Source of the DNA: Russula earlei
Taxonomy: Eukaryota; Basidiomycota; Agaricomycetes; Russulales; Russulaceae
Length of the DNA stretch: 15,213 nt
Direction of reading: 5' to 3'
Assembly: GCA_025769875.1 (NCBI GenBank)
Contig: JAGFNK010001082.1
Span: forward strand, 1-15,213
Positions within the stretch are counted from its first letter, which is position 1. Each line of letters begins with the position of its first letter. The position numbers and the translations under genes are program-made. Shown here in pieces: positions 1 through 10,158 of the stretch. The notes under the pieces were generated by a model that ran no database searches, was not told the DNA's origin, and was given only the letters and a program-made list of their open reading frames with translations.

Positions 1-128
1 CTTCGTCTCCTCCTGCCTTGTCTTTCTTTTTCTTGGTTTCTTTGATGGTTCTATAATTAGATCTTACATCCTCACCGCTCGAAGAGGCTGTGACTCGCGA
101 GGCTCTTAAATGAGTACAGCCATCAGTC

Positions 129-751
129 ATGTCTTCGGCATCTTTCCAACCCTGTGCAGCCACCCAGGCAGCAACACTTCAATTCCAGTGTCGTCGTGCC
201 GCCATTGCAGTTGCATTCCGTCTGCCAACCCAAGGTACAGTACACGACCTTCCGTTGAATCACCTCCTCGGTGCCTCCCTCCCGGTTCGGTGGACGTCGG
301 GAGACAGACGGAGACGACCGGTATCGCGCTGCGCTGCACCGGCGCTGAGTCTTCGTCCATTACCCTCGGCCACCCGCGTGCGCACACCCTCGTGCCTCGT
401 GGTAAGCGCATGTCTCTCAGCCTTTTTTCTTCATTGCTCCCCTGTTTTGCCTGCCAGTTTCGTAGAGCCTGCGTTGCGCCGGAGTTCGAGGTGGATCGCC
501 TGACCAACTTCAAATGTCTAGACACCGGGGGCCGTCCCTTTTTTGTTTTCAGCGCTGCCGCTGCCTCTTTCGCGCATCCGACGACGCCGAACGTTCTCCG
601 CCCCGTCACCGTGAGGTTTCAACCTGCCGCACAGAGCCAACTCATCTGCCTCGTTCTCACGCAGGTCTGTCGCCGCCACGCTCTGGCACTGCCTGCTGCG
701 GTGGGTGGCACCCTGGACCCAGGGCTGTTCGACCTTGTTCCTTTTTTTTGA
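129..751 (+). CDS. Doubtful two-exon ORF of unknown function
   Basis: Not recognised. An ATG at 129 opens a frame that runs to a good fungal-type intron at 402-457: donor GTAAGC, pyrimidine-rich interior, CAG acceptor, 56 nt. Splicing joins phase 0 to phase 0 and continues to a TGA at 749-751, giving about 188 residues. The product is rich in Arg, Ala, Pro and Ser with no motif, signal peptide or membrane segment that I can name. A pyrimidine-rich tract at about 1-50 would suit a fungal transcription start. Against it: the region is GC-rich, so long frames appear by chance on both strands, and the composition looks more random than proteinaceous. The intron is the only real support. Confidence 0.2.
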
Positions 752-1230
752 AGAAACGCATCGACGTACTTGTATATCGCACCGCGATGTCAGTAGACGC
801 GAGGCCTGCCCCGCTGGAGCGAAGCGATGCCGATCAGCGCCCGATTCGTCGATCGACTGTTTGTTTGTTGTTGCGGCCTGGCTCCGTCGGAGGTTGGTGA
901 ACACCGCATTCGACCGTGAACCCCTTTGCGGGTTGATTACACTTAAGACGCCATCGTCGGATCTACGCGCTACGCGCTTAGAGGCAGACCGCGAAGATGC
1001 CACGCGTGGCGCCTCACTTGACATTTCTGGCTGTACCGAAATCTGCATCGAGACCTCTCGCGGATGACAACGTACCTACGGATGAGATCTCCAGCTTTTA
1101 ATGACGATGTACAGCCCTCAACCCGGTGTTATTCGTCCCAGCCTTTGAATAGGGTATACATACGTGTCCAGAGCCGCCCTTTGTACCAAATCACGCAGCC
1201 TCTAAAAATACATCAAAGAGAAAAATCTAC
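752..1230. other. Intergenic stretch, no gene seen
   Basis: This interval lies between the doubtful plus-strand frame and the stop codon of the minus-strand ATPase gene, so its right part should be the 3' untranslated region and terminator of that gene. I see no conserved protein, tRNA or repeat. A short T/G-rich run at about 860-875 is the only low-complexity feature. Confidence 0.5.
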
Positions 1231-4200
1231 TCAAACCTGTTGCGTACGCTGCAGATAGACGTCAGTGGCATACTGCAGAAAACCTGAGAATAAAGATCTA
1301 TGTGGGTCCAAGTAATACGCAAACAATGGCTCCGGTGACCCTATCCGGCTCACACGAACGATGACGTACATGTCCGCACCCAACTGAAAGCGCTCGGCGA
1401 AAGCAGAGGCCTGCCGCATGGAGAGGGAAAAAAGGTATACGACTCAGTCCGCGCATACCGGGAACGGGGAGGACACGTACCGTAGCCATTTGAATCCGGC
1501 TCATATGGAACGGCTCGTCCTCTTCTCCGCGCGTTGACTTGACCTCAATATGGTACTTTGGCCAACGGCCCTGCCATGCTGCCGCCTTCTCGGATCCGAA
1601 CCACAGCCGCGTGAGCTGGCCACGCGAGTCCAGGTACGTGAAATCGGCGTGGGCATGGCCGCGGAATGGCGCGAAGCCTGGTATAAAATTGCGCAGTTCG
1701 CTCGTCCAGTTTTCGGGCCCAAAGTCCTCCAGCATACGGACAAGCTGCTTGTATACCTTTTCGGGGAATGGAGGTGATTTTTAACTGAGGCAAGATGGAC
1801 CCGTACTAAGTGACGTACGTAGTGTTCGCCCATGATTCCAATCCTGTCCGTCTCCTCTGTGGCCATAGGTAGATTGAAATTAGGAGCCGGAGGCCAGAAT
1901 GGCTCAGCCACAATGCCCGGTACTATCTGATTGCTAATGATAGAGGGGATCGTCGGTGTAGCGAGCCCACTCATGTCTTGGAGGGCATTCATCCGTCCTA
2001 CAGGTTGCAACGGTCCCGAGTTGTGCTGTGAGAGAGGCGGTGGCATGTATTGGGAACTCTCCGAGGGTCTAACCGAACTGTGCGCGAACGAGCGCTGCCT
2101 CGACCTTCCGTTCGATGACGGCTGTTGGAAGGACGAGGAAGACACCGAAAGAACTCTGTGCGCCGAGTTGGACGGCTTTGCGCCAAGCGGAGGAAAGTGC
2201 CCTTCGTCTTGCACCGAGACGGCTGTTGGAGAACGCGGCGGCGAACTCGGAAGAGGTTCTGGGCTCGGAGACCCCTCGGGAACAACTGGGGTGGGTATGA
2301 TAGGCACGCTCGGCTCCGTGAATGATTGTAGCCATGAGCGGTCCTTGCCATCATCCACCGGAATCTCCGCTATGCCTTGGAACTCGAAGAGGCAGTTGAC
2401 CATGTCAACTGGATGCGTTATGCAAGAGAAGAGCGTCATCATATCGACCTCGAGGATGGGCTCGAGCGCCTTGCAGATGTGTAGATGAATCGAACTTCCT
2501 GGGTTGCCTGTACGACTCACGTACAGCTTAAACATATCTTCTAGTTCTTCAAAAGCAACCTCTTCAGGTTTCGTCTGTTTGCATGGGCCAAGTGACAGAG
2601 TGGTATTAATCGTCTCCACGCTGACAACGGTAATCTTGTGCAGCTTAGCAAGGATCTTGGTTTGCTCGGGAGGTATATCTGACTTGTGGCGATCGTGAAC
2701 AAGCCTGACGGGCGAGCGAGATGACGTCAATCCCAAGCTCTTTCAGTCGGTGGCATCAGTGAAGAGCAGTGCATACCTCGCAAAATACTCGACCCTGCTT
2801 GAATACAGCTCTGTGAGGTCGGAGTTTAATACCCTCCTCCCTTGTGGTGAAGATCGTTTAGTGACCTGCTCATCCACATAGCGTACCTTGCCCTGAAAAA
2901 TATCTGACTCCAATAGCGGACGAATGCGAGCCATCGGGACAGAGTCAGGGAGGTCCAAAAGAGGCACACGTCCGCGGAACACGCCCGCGTACTTGCTTGA
3001 AATGTCAGGGATGTAAAACCCGTCTGCGGGGCGCAGGGCAATACCTCCTTCAGGCACATTCACCGGGAAAACGGCAACATGTGGAAGGGTAGAAAATGAC
3101 GGAGACACGTTTATTTTTATCGCTTCGCTGATGTCCGCAAGAATCTCTGCGACGTGCTCCTGCACCTCCGGGGGTATCGGGCGGCCACGATATCGGTCTG
3201 CGATCATGCGGAGCTCATCGACAAGAGCATACGGCGGCGCTTGGGCGATACCGAGCTTGTGAAAGAAGAAGTTGACGAGATAGGGATACGAGCGGCAGAT
3301 GACTGCCTTTGACCTGATCGACGGCGGGCTGTACCAGAAGACGTCCGTCTTGCGAAGCCAGACATACTCCTCTTTGTTGATGACAGAGACGAGTATGATA
3401 GGGTTTTCTCTGAATGCCTCCCTGCAACACGAGATGAGCGGTCTTGAAGTAGACTTTAAGCCGATACGGACGAGATACGCACTTGATCAACGTCTCGTCT
3501 TCATCAAACCGTGCATCAAGTTGTCTGTAGATATCCTCGACGACCTTGTGATCTTTCTCACCCTTCGCTTGCATATGCAAAAGCTTGTTCAAAAAGAACG
3601 AGGCATTCATGCGCGTTGCAACGCCAAGCTGCTCTAGGAAGTCCCACGCGTGGTCCTCAGGGTCGTCCACGGGAATGCACGGAAGCTCAAGCGTATCTCC
3701 GACTCGCGCGAGTGCCCCGCGGCGTAAGTAGAGGGTATCAAGACGCCGTCCCGCTATGGAAATCGCACCGAGCGCTCTGGCGCCCTCCTTGGTGATATGC
3801 CGCTGAAGACGCGGCCACCACAAGCGTAGCGAGGCAAGAATTTCACGATCGTTGAGCACCGATGCATTATCGAGGAAGTCTGGCGTAAGATAACCGTCGA
3901 GAACGCGCGGGACGACATTGAGGCCAACATTGTCGCGAAGCCAATCAAGCCATTCGTTCCGCGTATCCTCGAATCCGTTATCGGCACCATGGACCGTATT
4001 CGCATCATCCTCGTGGTCAGAGTGTAATTCAGGGTACGCGGAGAGGTAATCCGGATGAAGGAAACGTGCGGCAGGCAAAAGGGCATCGCGCAGTGAAAGA
4101 GCCCCATCCTCACCCGGAAGATCCAAATACAGCTCGTCACCCTGCGCGGCTTCACCTCGCTCATCGGCGAGCCTCAGACGGATCGCTGGCGGCATGTTCT

Positions 4201-6177
4201 GCACCCTACGGTGATCAAAGAAGAAGCGAGCGTGTACGAGGCGCGCTGCGACGCTCCGTGGACCGAGTGCCGTGAGAATTTTCTTCGCGATCTGAACGGG
4301 ATTCGGCGGCATGACTCCGAGACGGATGAAGAGCTGGTATCGTGGGGAATGATGACTGATATCTGGCGCTATGCTTTGGAGGCCAAGGTCATCTGGTATG
4401 CTCACACCAGGTGGGAACATGAACATGTGCGCAGCGCCAGCTGCCGCCCAGCTACCGTTGTGTAAGGGTAGGATGCGTAATGGGCGTACTTCGGGATGAA
4501 TGGTGCCAAACGGATGGACGTGGTAAGGAGAGCAGGCACGTGGCCACTGCGTCGTGCCATGCGGTTCCCCGCAAGCAAAACAGATTTGCCTTGTCCATAC
4601 TGGCGAGGCCCGCAAGGAAGTCATCGCCAGTCATTTCGCACACTCCGAGGCGGGAAAGAACCTGTTTGTCTGCGGATGCATCATAGTCGAGGGAGAGATA
4701 GCGCTGCGAGCGGGGAAGATATCCTTCCGGTATGAGGGGGGCATCCGAATCGTCAACGAAGGACGAAGGGAGGAAAAGAAGTTGAGAAGCGCGATGGTAT
4801 GTGCCGTCTGAGGAGCGAAGAATTTGTCTCCCTGCGAGCTCCGCAAGCAATTTATGTTCAACGTGGCGAAAAAAGCTGTCACTTATAGACTCGGGCAAGT
4901 AGCGGAACCAGACGTTGCGGAGTGTCGGATCACTTTCAAAGCGCGTGATGGCAAGAAGGAACGCTTCAATAACACCTCCCCGAAGGGCCTTATTCCACGA
5001 CCTATCAGTTAGGACGTCCTCCCGGCTAGCTGAGGTGATAAAGTCCGCCTGGACGATGAACTTTTCATGGCATATGTCAGGGCAGTACGCATCCAGACAG
5101 GAAGACACACCTTGAAGCCATAGCACCGCAAAGGCAGGAAGGCGTGAACTTCCTGCTGTTTTGTCACGGGTTCGCAATTTTCAGTGACGGGAAAAGCCAA
5201 CACTATGTCGCTCTCTTCGATGTTCTCCCTACCAGGTTCCTCGACGGGAGTTTGTACAATGTGCTTGACTAAAATGTATCTCTCCGCGCTGTGCCGCCCA
5301 TTCTGGGTGCGCTGCAAAGAAACCATGCCGCGGGCGTCATCGTCAATCCGTCGAACCTCGATATTGTTCGCACTGCGTTGAGCGAGGCCGGAGAAGGTGA
5401 TGCTGAGGGCACGCAGCTTGCGAAGGAAGAGGAGTAGGGTGGGTCGCACGTCGTGCAGTTGTTCGCCAAGGTTGTTGCCATTCTCGGAAGGCGCAAGATG
5501 CAAGTGAAACGTGGTCCAACCCTGCACGGGGGGGTATTGGGAACCCAAGGCTGGGGTGATCATGCCAAGAGGGGCGGTCTTATCGAAATGGAACGAGTAA
5601 GGGCCAGAAGTGATGTACACCTGGTCGGCGACGGTAAAGACGGACTTGAAGCCGATGCCCTTCTCGCCTGGATATTGGAGGGGATGTATGCGCGTGAGTT
5701 GCGCGGGAGGGTAAGGGCAAAGGGCTGCAAGGGTGCGCACCAATGAACCCACGACGTGGGTTCTCTTCGCGTTCATGTCTTTTTGTGCTCCTTCCAATGT
5801 CGCATATAGCCTGGACATTGTCCTTGGAGAAGCCGACCTCGTTGCACTTGAATACTACGCGGCGGTCTTCGATCTGAAGGCAGAGCGTGGGGGTGATGCC
5901 GTCCAGGTACGTGTTATCATCTGCGTTTTGCAGCAACTCGAGAAGAAAGTGAGTCTTCTTATTGTAGAGGTCCTTGGACAGCCTGGGCAAGAGGAGAAGG
6001 GTATGGTGAACATGGAGGTGGGGCGCAAGGGTAGAGAGAGGCTTACCGCTCGAGAGCACGCTCGAGTTTGCTGCGCAACTGGAGGACGGCGGGGTCTGTT
6101 GGTGACTGGCCGTTGCCGAAGCCATGAGCGGCACGGATATCAAGGATGAGGCGGGAAGGGTCAGCCTCGGTTGCCAT
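1231..6177 (-). CDS. GHKL-ATPase / DUF3883 (NO VEIN C-terminal) protein, multi-exon
   Basis: Large fungal protein of the sacsin/NO VEIN-like class, about 1,497 residues. Exons (minus): 6177-6047, 5982-5741, 5667-5111, 5060-3483 (holding one frame break), 3421-2777, 2704-1819, 1756-1481, 1410-1231; all introns are GT...AG, 50-73 nt, and phases agree. The N-terminus is an HSP90/histidine-kinase-type ATP-binding fold: N box ELLQNADD (E59, N63, D66), CNEVGF (90-95) in place of the usual DxGxG, and GEKGIGFKS (125-133). The middle (about 300-1180) is unassigned; about 1180-1330 is a Ser/Pro-rich linker. The C-terminus (about 1340-1497) is DUF3883, with GEHY (E1344), HADF (D1384) and IEVKST (E1417, K1419), the spacing of a PD-(D/E)XK nuclease core. 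The start at 6177 is the only ATG in frame ahead of the ATPase fold. The biological role in fungi is not established; domain calls are firm, function is not. Confidence 0.88.
4489..4535 (-). other. Frame break (or 31-nt micro-intron) inside the ATPase gene
   Basis: Coding sense in exon 4 (AWHDAVATCLLSLP) changes to another frame (VRPLRILPLHNGSW) within about 45 bases. The exon spanning 5060-3483 is 1,578 nt, but flanking splice phases need a length one base shorter modulo 3. The only short GT...AG pair that restores phase is 4519-4489 (31 nt), below the usual fungal minimum. A 112-nt pair (4600-4489) also restores phase but would remove about 27 residues that look family-like. The other explanation is one extra base, either a true mutation or a sequencing error. 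Confidence 0.7.
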
Positions 6178-6249
6178 CAAGGAGAAGAGAATGGAATTAA
6201 GGAGGAGAGTACATGATGCATCCAAGAGTCAGAGTAAACACGTGTACAA
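6178..6249 (-). promoter_or_regulatory. 72-bp leader between SDR stop and ATPase start, with uORF
   Basis: Only 72 bp separate the SDR stop codon from the ATPase-gene ATG on the same strand, too little for an ordinary fungal promoter, so control elements must lie in the SDR 3' exons or the two are read on one transcript. The leader carries upstream ATGs; one opens a 14-codon frame (MHHVLSSLIPFSSP) whose TGA shares its final A with the main ATG (TGATG at 6179-6175), an arrangement that would allow termination-reinitiation. Pyrimidine-rich near the ATG. Confidence 0.45.
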
Positions 6250-7611
6250 CTAGTGTTTCTTCGTCTCTTCTTCCAACCACGCCCACAGCTTTTCTCCAAC
6301 CTGGGGATCCTCCGTTGCCTTGTTTGCTTTACCCTCCCGCGCCCACGGTATGAAGAATTTCCCATTCGCGTCTGCTGCCGCCGGAGCTGTGGCACAATAC
6401 AGCTGCGTCAGCGCTCCATACGTCGCTGGATATATCATCCATCGCTGGACAACAGGGTTACCAGACCGTCGCCTCATCAAGGGAACGAGAAAAGCGTACA
6501 AGGATGACAACCTGCCAATGGGGCATGTGGCGTTGAAGATCTGTGTTGATATTTCCTGGGTTGAGACTCGTCGACACGATCTTGTCCCCGTACCGACGCG
6601 CCAATTCTCGCGCTACAACAACATTACCCTACAAACCGCGGAGCCGACGACCCAGTCAACCAATGCAGAAAGGTAAACGGCGCACACTCACAAATTTACT
6701 TTTAGAATACAACTCCCATTTATCGTACTTCTTCCTCTGTGGACTATCGGCGAACGCTTCAAAGTCGAGTCCGTTGGTAAGATAGTTTGCAGATGACGAC
6801 ACGGTCACCACACGCGCTTTCTCGTGTGTCGTGGACGCGTCGGTGGCAGCAAAAAGCGCAGGCAACAACAAAATCGTGAACAGCCAGTGGCCTATAGACC
6901 GCCGGCAAGTCTGCGAGTCAGCGATGCTTGGTGTAGACAAAGTAGGATTCGGCGTACCGATAACGTTGGTACCGAACTGCAAATCATACTTTTGTACCGT
7001 GGTCTCCTCCACTGGGGGTATCATTACACCGCTGCAATCCATGCCACCTCATCATTCGCACATGTGCGCACTGGGTGGTGGGACTTACGCGTTATTGATC
7101 AGAATGTGCAACTGAGTCTCCTTTCTGATGAACAGTTGGCGTAAAATCGACTGAGGCTCAGGATACGGTACTCACGAGAGAAATTCGCTGGCGGACTTGC
7201 GCACCGCAGACAAGTCGGCGAGATCGAGATGCAGGAATATGGCCTCCTTTCCCGTCTCGTCCTTCAACTCGGCTATGGTAGCATTCGCTTTGGTAGCACT
7301 GCGTGTCGCGAGGTAGACTTTTGCGTTATGCTCCAGGAGGACCTGTACAAGCGGGATTCAGCAGCTCCTGTGGTGTGATAGGCGACATTGGATGGTAGGA
7401 AAGGAGACCTGACGCACCTTGACGGTTTCTTTGCCGATACCGGCATTGCCACCTGCAGGCATGATCTACGCTTAGGATACGCTACACTACGCGCATATAG
7501 GAACGTACCGGTGACGATGACGACCTTGCCTGTGAGGTCGGGGATATCGTTTATCTCCCAGGTAGGGGAGGGGGGGAAGGACTGCTGTACCAAGGAGAGG
7601 AGAGCACCCAT
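6250..7611 (-). CDS. Short-chain dehydrogenase/reductase, copy A (intact)
   Basis: NAD(P)-dependent oxidoreductase of the classical SDR superfamily, closest in style to fungal retinol dehydrogenase/WW-oxidoreductase-like proteins; substrate unknown. Eight exons (minus): 7611-7509, 7452-7418, 7342-7176, 7124-7089, 7031-6958, 6891-6692, 6628-6512, 6444-6250, all introns GT...AG and 51-75 nt, giving 308 residues, a normal length. Motifs: TGGNAGIG nucleotide-binding loop at 34-41, NNAG at 112-115, Ser at 170-172 and catalytic YSKSK with Y200 and K204; then NPGN (substrate/cofactor loop) in exon 7. No signal peptide is evident; the N-terminus is mildly hydrophobic ([12 protein letters not shown]). 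It lies immediately upstream of the ATPase gene. A TATA-like site precedes the start. A near-identical but broken paralogue sits about 3.9 kb away. Confidence 0.92.
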
Positions 7612-7662
7612 TATGAAGCGAGAGAGAAAGGTAAGGGGGGTTGGGGATGAATGGCGGAGGGA

Positions 7663-7670
7663 TTCTTATA
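7663..7670 (-). promoter_or_regulatory. TATA-like box of SDR copy A
   Basis: On the minus strand the sequence reads TATAAGAA about 52 bases before the SDR ATG at 7611. Position and sequence fit a core promoter element. The aligned site in copy B reads CATAAGAA. Confidence 0.45.
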
Positions 7671-7720
7671 GGAGGATTTTGAAACCAATTGTTCGGCAAG
7701 CATGCGAGGGGACGCGTAGA

Positions 7721-9344
7721 CGAGCACTGGCTCTATCGTTATCGGACTCCTCACAATTACATCACCGACGCCGTCATCCACCACATCCTTACCGTCAAAG
7801 CCCGTTCTGCTTCCGGTGCGATCCCAACCGATTTTCATCCCGGATTGGATCGGAACGACAGCGATCACGTTTTGCTGCGCGGATTCCTTGTAGTAGCTCG
7901 TAGTCTCACTCCGCTTCATGGATCTCTCCTCACTCACGACGCATCGGTGTCCCCACCACCGCCATTACGTGTTACACTTAAAAATGGCAGCGATCAAAGC
8001 AACACCAGTAACGCAAACCGAACAGTGGCGCCGCACAGACGAATGCATGTCGGCGACTGACTCGGCCAGACAAGGCGAACTAGTACCTCACGGTCCAGAC
8101 GCCGTCCGGACCGTACGTCAAACGGGGCCTGGCTTGCTCTGGTTTCGATCCGCATTCCTAACCTCTTGTCGTTCTAGGTCAAGGCTTCTCGCTACGGCAT
8201 GATTGATTGACCACTTGTTGTTGCCTTCCGATCTTTACGCCCTCTCTTCTTGCTTTCCATGTCTACCACAGCCCGTTAGCTTCACAACCATTTGCCGAGC
8301 TTTTCTGGCCTTTAAGTGTCGAACATCTGCAGGACTCGGATGCACGTACTCCCGCTACAGCTGAGCGCTGACCACTCGTCCGTTTCTTCTCCAAGTTGTT
8401 GCCTTCTGCGGCGCTCATTATCGTCGCCTCTTTGAGCTCATCTCCCTCCCAGTACTAACTCGAACTGATGATCCTTCAGCTGCCTTGGAGTTGGGAGCTT
8501 GTACTTATCCCTGGCGATAGGGACAACCATAATTGTATGTGTATGTACATATGAGGATCCATGGTATAAGAAGTATGCTCAAGGCGCCTCTATTTTGCCT
8601 TCCTTTTATGTCCCATATCATAAAGTCCTTATCTTGGGCGTGAAGTGGAGATCTGATGCTGGTCTGATTGGGCTAGCTAGAAGTCATTGACATAGGACAG
8701 CATGCCGCTGTGTCGCTTCCAATGGACACAGAGCAGTACTGTCCATGGCAACCGAATGCGATGAGCCTTGCGAACTCGGGATAATCACGGCTACAAAGAC
8801 TTGTGGAGATTCAACGGCATTGTACTGAGAACGAAACGGCGCGTGTTTCTCATTGATGCACGATATCATTGATGCGCCCCAAATGGGTATAACAACGCTC
8901 GCTCACAAATCACGCAGGTATCGTACCCAACAGAACTTTCGCTGATTCATTCATCCAAAGCGGCACATGGATCAGCGCCCATTCCGCAACCGCTGCCTGT
9001 CACACTCGATAGGACGCCGGTCGTTCTTTTGTTTTGTTTTCTGCGCAGCAGCCCGTTTCGCACATGGTTCCCGTTCCATTGATCCGAGGTCCCCGACCGA
9101 GCGTCTCGTCCTTTATCGAACCGTGAGACATACATTCAGAACAACCCTTTTATGAGCTCGCTGACAGAGACGGCACGAGGGGGGCGGGGGTGATCATGAC
9201 CCCGGTCGGTCAACCAAATTCTGGTCCATCTTCACACGGCGTGGTGCCTGTGCCACCTCCGCAGAGGCTGCAGTGATCCCCACTTTTTACTTGGACCTCA
9301 CCCATCTGTGTTGACGTGGGAGCAAGGCAACGCCTCATCGCGTC
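7721..9344. other. Intergenic stretch, no supported gene
   Basis: About 1.6 kb lies between the two duplication units. Open frames here are short or GC-driven and match no family I know. Around 8210-8490 the plus strand is pyrimidine-rich with a TACTAAC-like branch-point string and a following CAG (about 8452-8479), which resembles an intron 3' end or a leader, but no coding exon flanks it convincingly. A TATG-rich run occurs at about 8530-8555. The part from 9240 to 9345 may be a further, unrecognisable extension of the ATPase relic. Confidence 0.4.
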
Positions 9345-10009
9345 TTGCTGAGGTTTGGGGGCACGCGACCATCCGAAGGAAGAGGGAGAGCATGGTCCGG
9401 CGCACGTAACCGCGGCCGTGCGCCAAAGTCTTTGCCATTCTCGAACGGCGCCAAGATGCTAGGGAAACGTAGCGTCCGGCCGGGCACGGCGGGGGGGTAT
9501 TTGGCCCAAAGCCCGAGAGGCGGTCCTTTTCAAAACGGAACGAGCGAGGGCTCGGGGTGATGTGCACTCGACCCGGCGGCGGTGAAGACAGAAACCCTTC
9601 TTGCCTGCCTGCATGCGGGACATGTGCGCGGGCGGGTACGGGCAAAGGGCGCACACCAACGCTCTACTTCAAGTGTTTTTCGGTGTTCGCTCCAATGATA
9701 AACGCTGTCTCAGAAAAGCCAACCTCGTTGCACTCGAGTACGAGGTGGCAGTCTTCGAAGACGCTGTGCGGGGGCAATGCCGTGTCGTCATCTAGATCCG
9801 CACTTTGTAGTAGGCAGAAGGGGAAGGGTGTGGCATCAAAGCCCAGGAGGTCGGACATGGGACAGATACCGTAAGGGCGGAGAGTGAGACTTTCCGTTCA
9901 AGAGCCCGCCCGAGTTTGCCGCCCACCACGAAGGCGGCTGGTGACCGGCCGTTGCCAGAACCATGAGCAGGATATTACTGATGAGCCGGAAAAAAGGATC
10001 AGTTTACAT
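9345..10009 (-). pseudogene. 5'-end relic of the ATPase/DUF3883 gene
   Basis: This is a decayed copy of exons 1-3 of the gene at 1231-6177. Recognisable pieces on the minus strand are the sequence around LECNEVGFSE (about 9740), matching KCNEVGFSK of the parent; a segment at about 9590 to 9480 that follows the parent's exon 3, with indels; and exon 1 at about 9900-10009. The position aligned to the parental start codon is followed directly by a stop (ATG TAA at 10009-10004). The N box is lost and many small indels scatter the frames. The copy ends inside exon 3, so it lacked the middle and the DUF3883 domain from the moment of duplication. Not expected to encode protein. Confidence 0.85.
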
Positions 10010-10158
10010 ACTAGATTCCCATGCAGGTAGGTGAGGAGTCAAACACAAGAACTGGGAGCATGACGATCGATGCTGATTTATGCTGCTGCCGTCAACGCCG
10101 TCCGATTCAAATCTAAGCGGTAAAACTGTAAAAAAATATAGCCACAGACTTGTACACC

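Larger units (their letters stand above)
5390..7720. repeat. Direct segmental duplication, unit A
   Basis: This block, running from inside exon 3 of the ATPase gene through the complete SDR gene to about 110 bp upstream of its ATG, aligns in the same orientation with about 9345-11640. In the SDR part the offset is exactly 3,920 bp over at least 6761-7027. Both units share intron positions. Edges are judged by eye: the left edge may reach further into the ATPase gene, and the right edge fades near 7720. Confidence 0.85.

Noticed and set aside
530..1010. Weak resemblance between about 530-620 and 9020-9125, and a shared GATCAGCGCCC at about 835 and 8970, suggesting a dispersed repeat.
   Set aside because: The matches are short, gapped and at chance level for two GC-rich stretches; no continuous alignment could be followed.
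6180..6225. An N-terminal extension of the ATPase protein with a hydrophobic start (DASCTLLLNSILFSL).
   Set aside because: It would have to begin with TTG; the only ATG in that frame is at 6177.
7611..7937. A 108-codon minus-strand frame upstream of SDR copy A.
   Set aside because: It overlaps the SDR leader and TATA-like site, resembles no family, and its aligned partner near copy B is not open.
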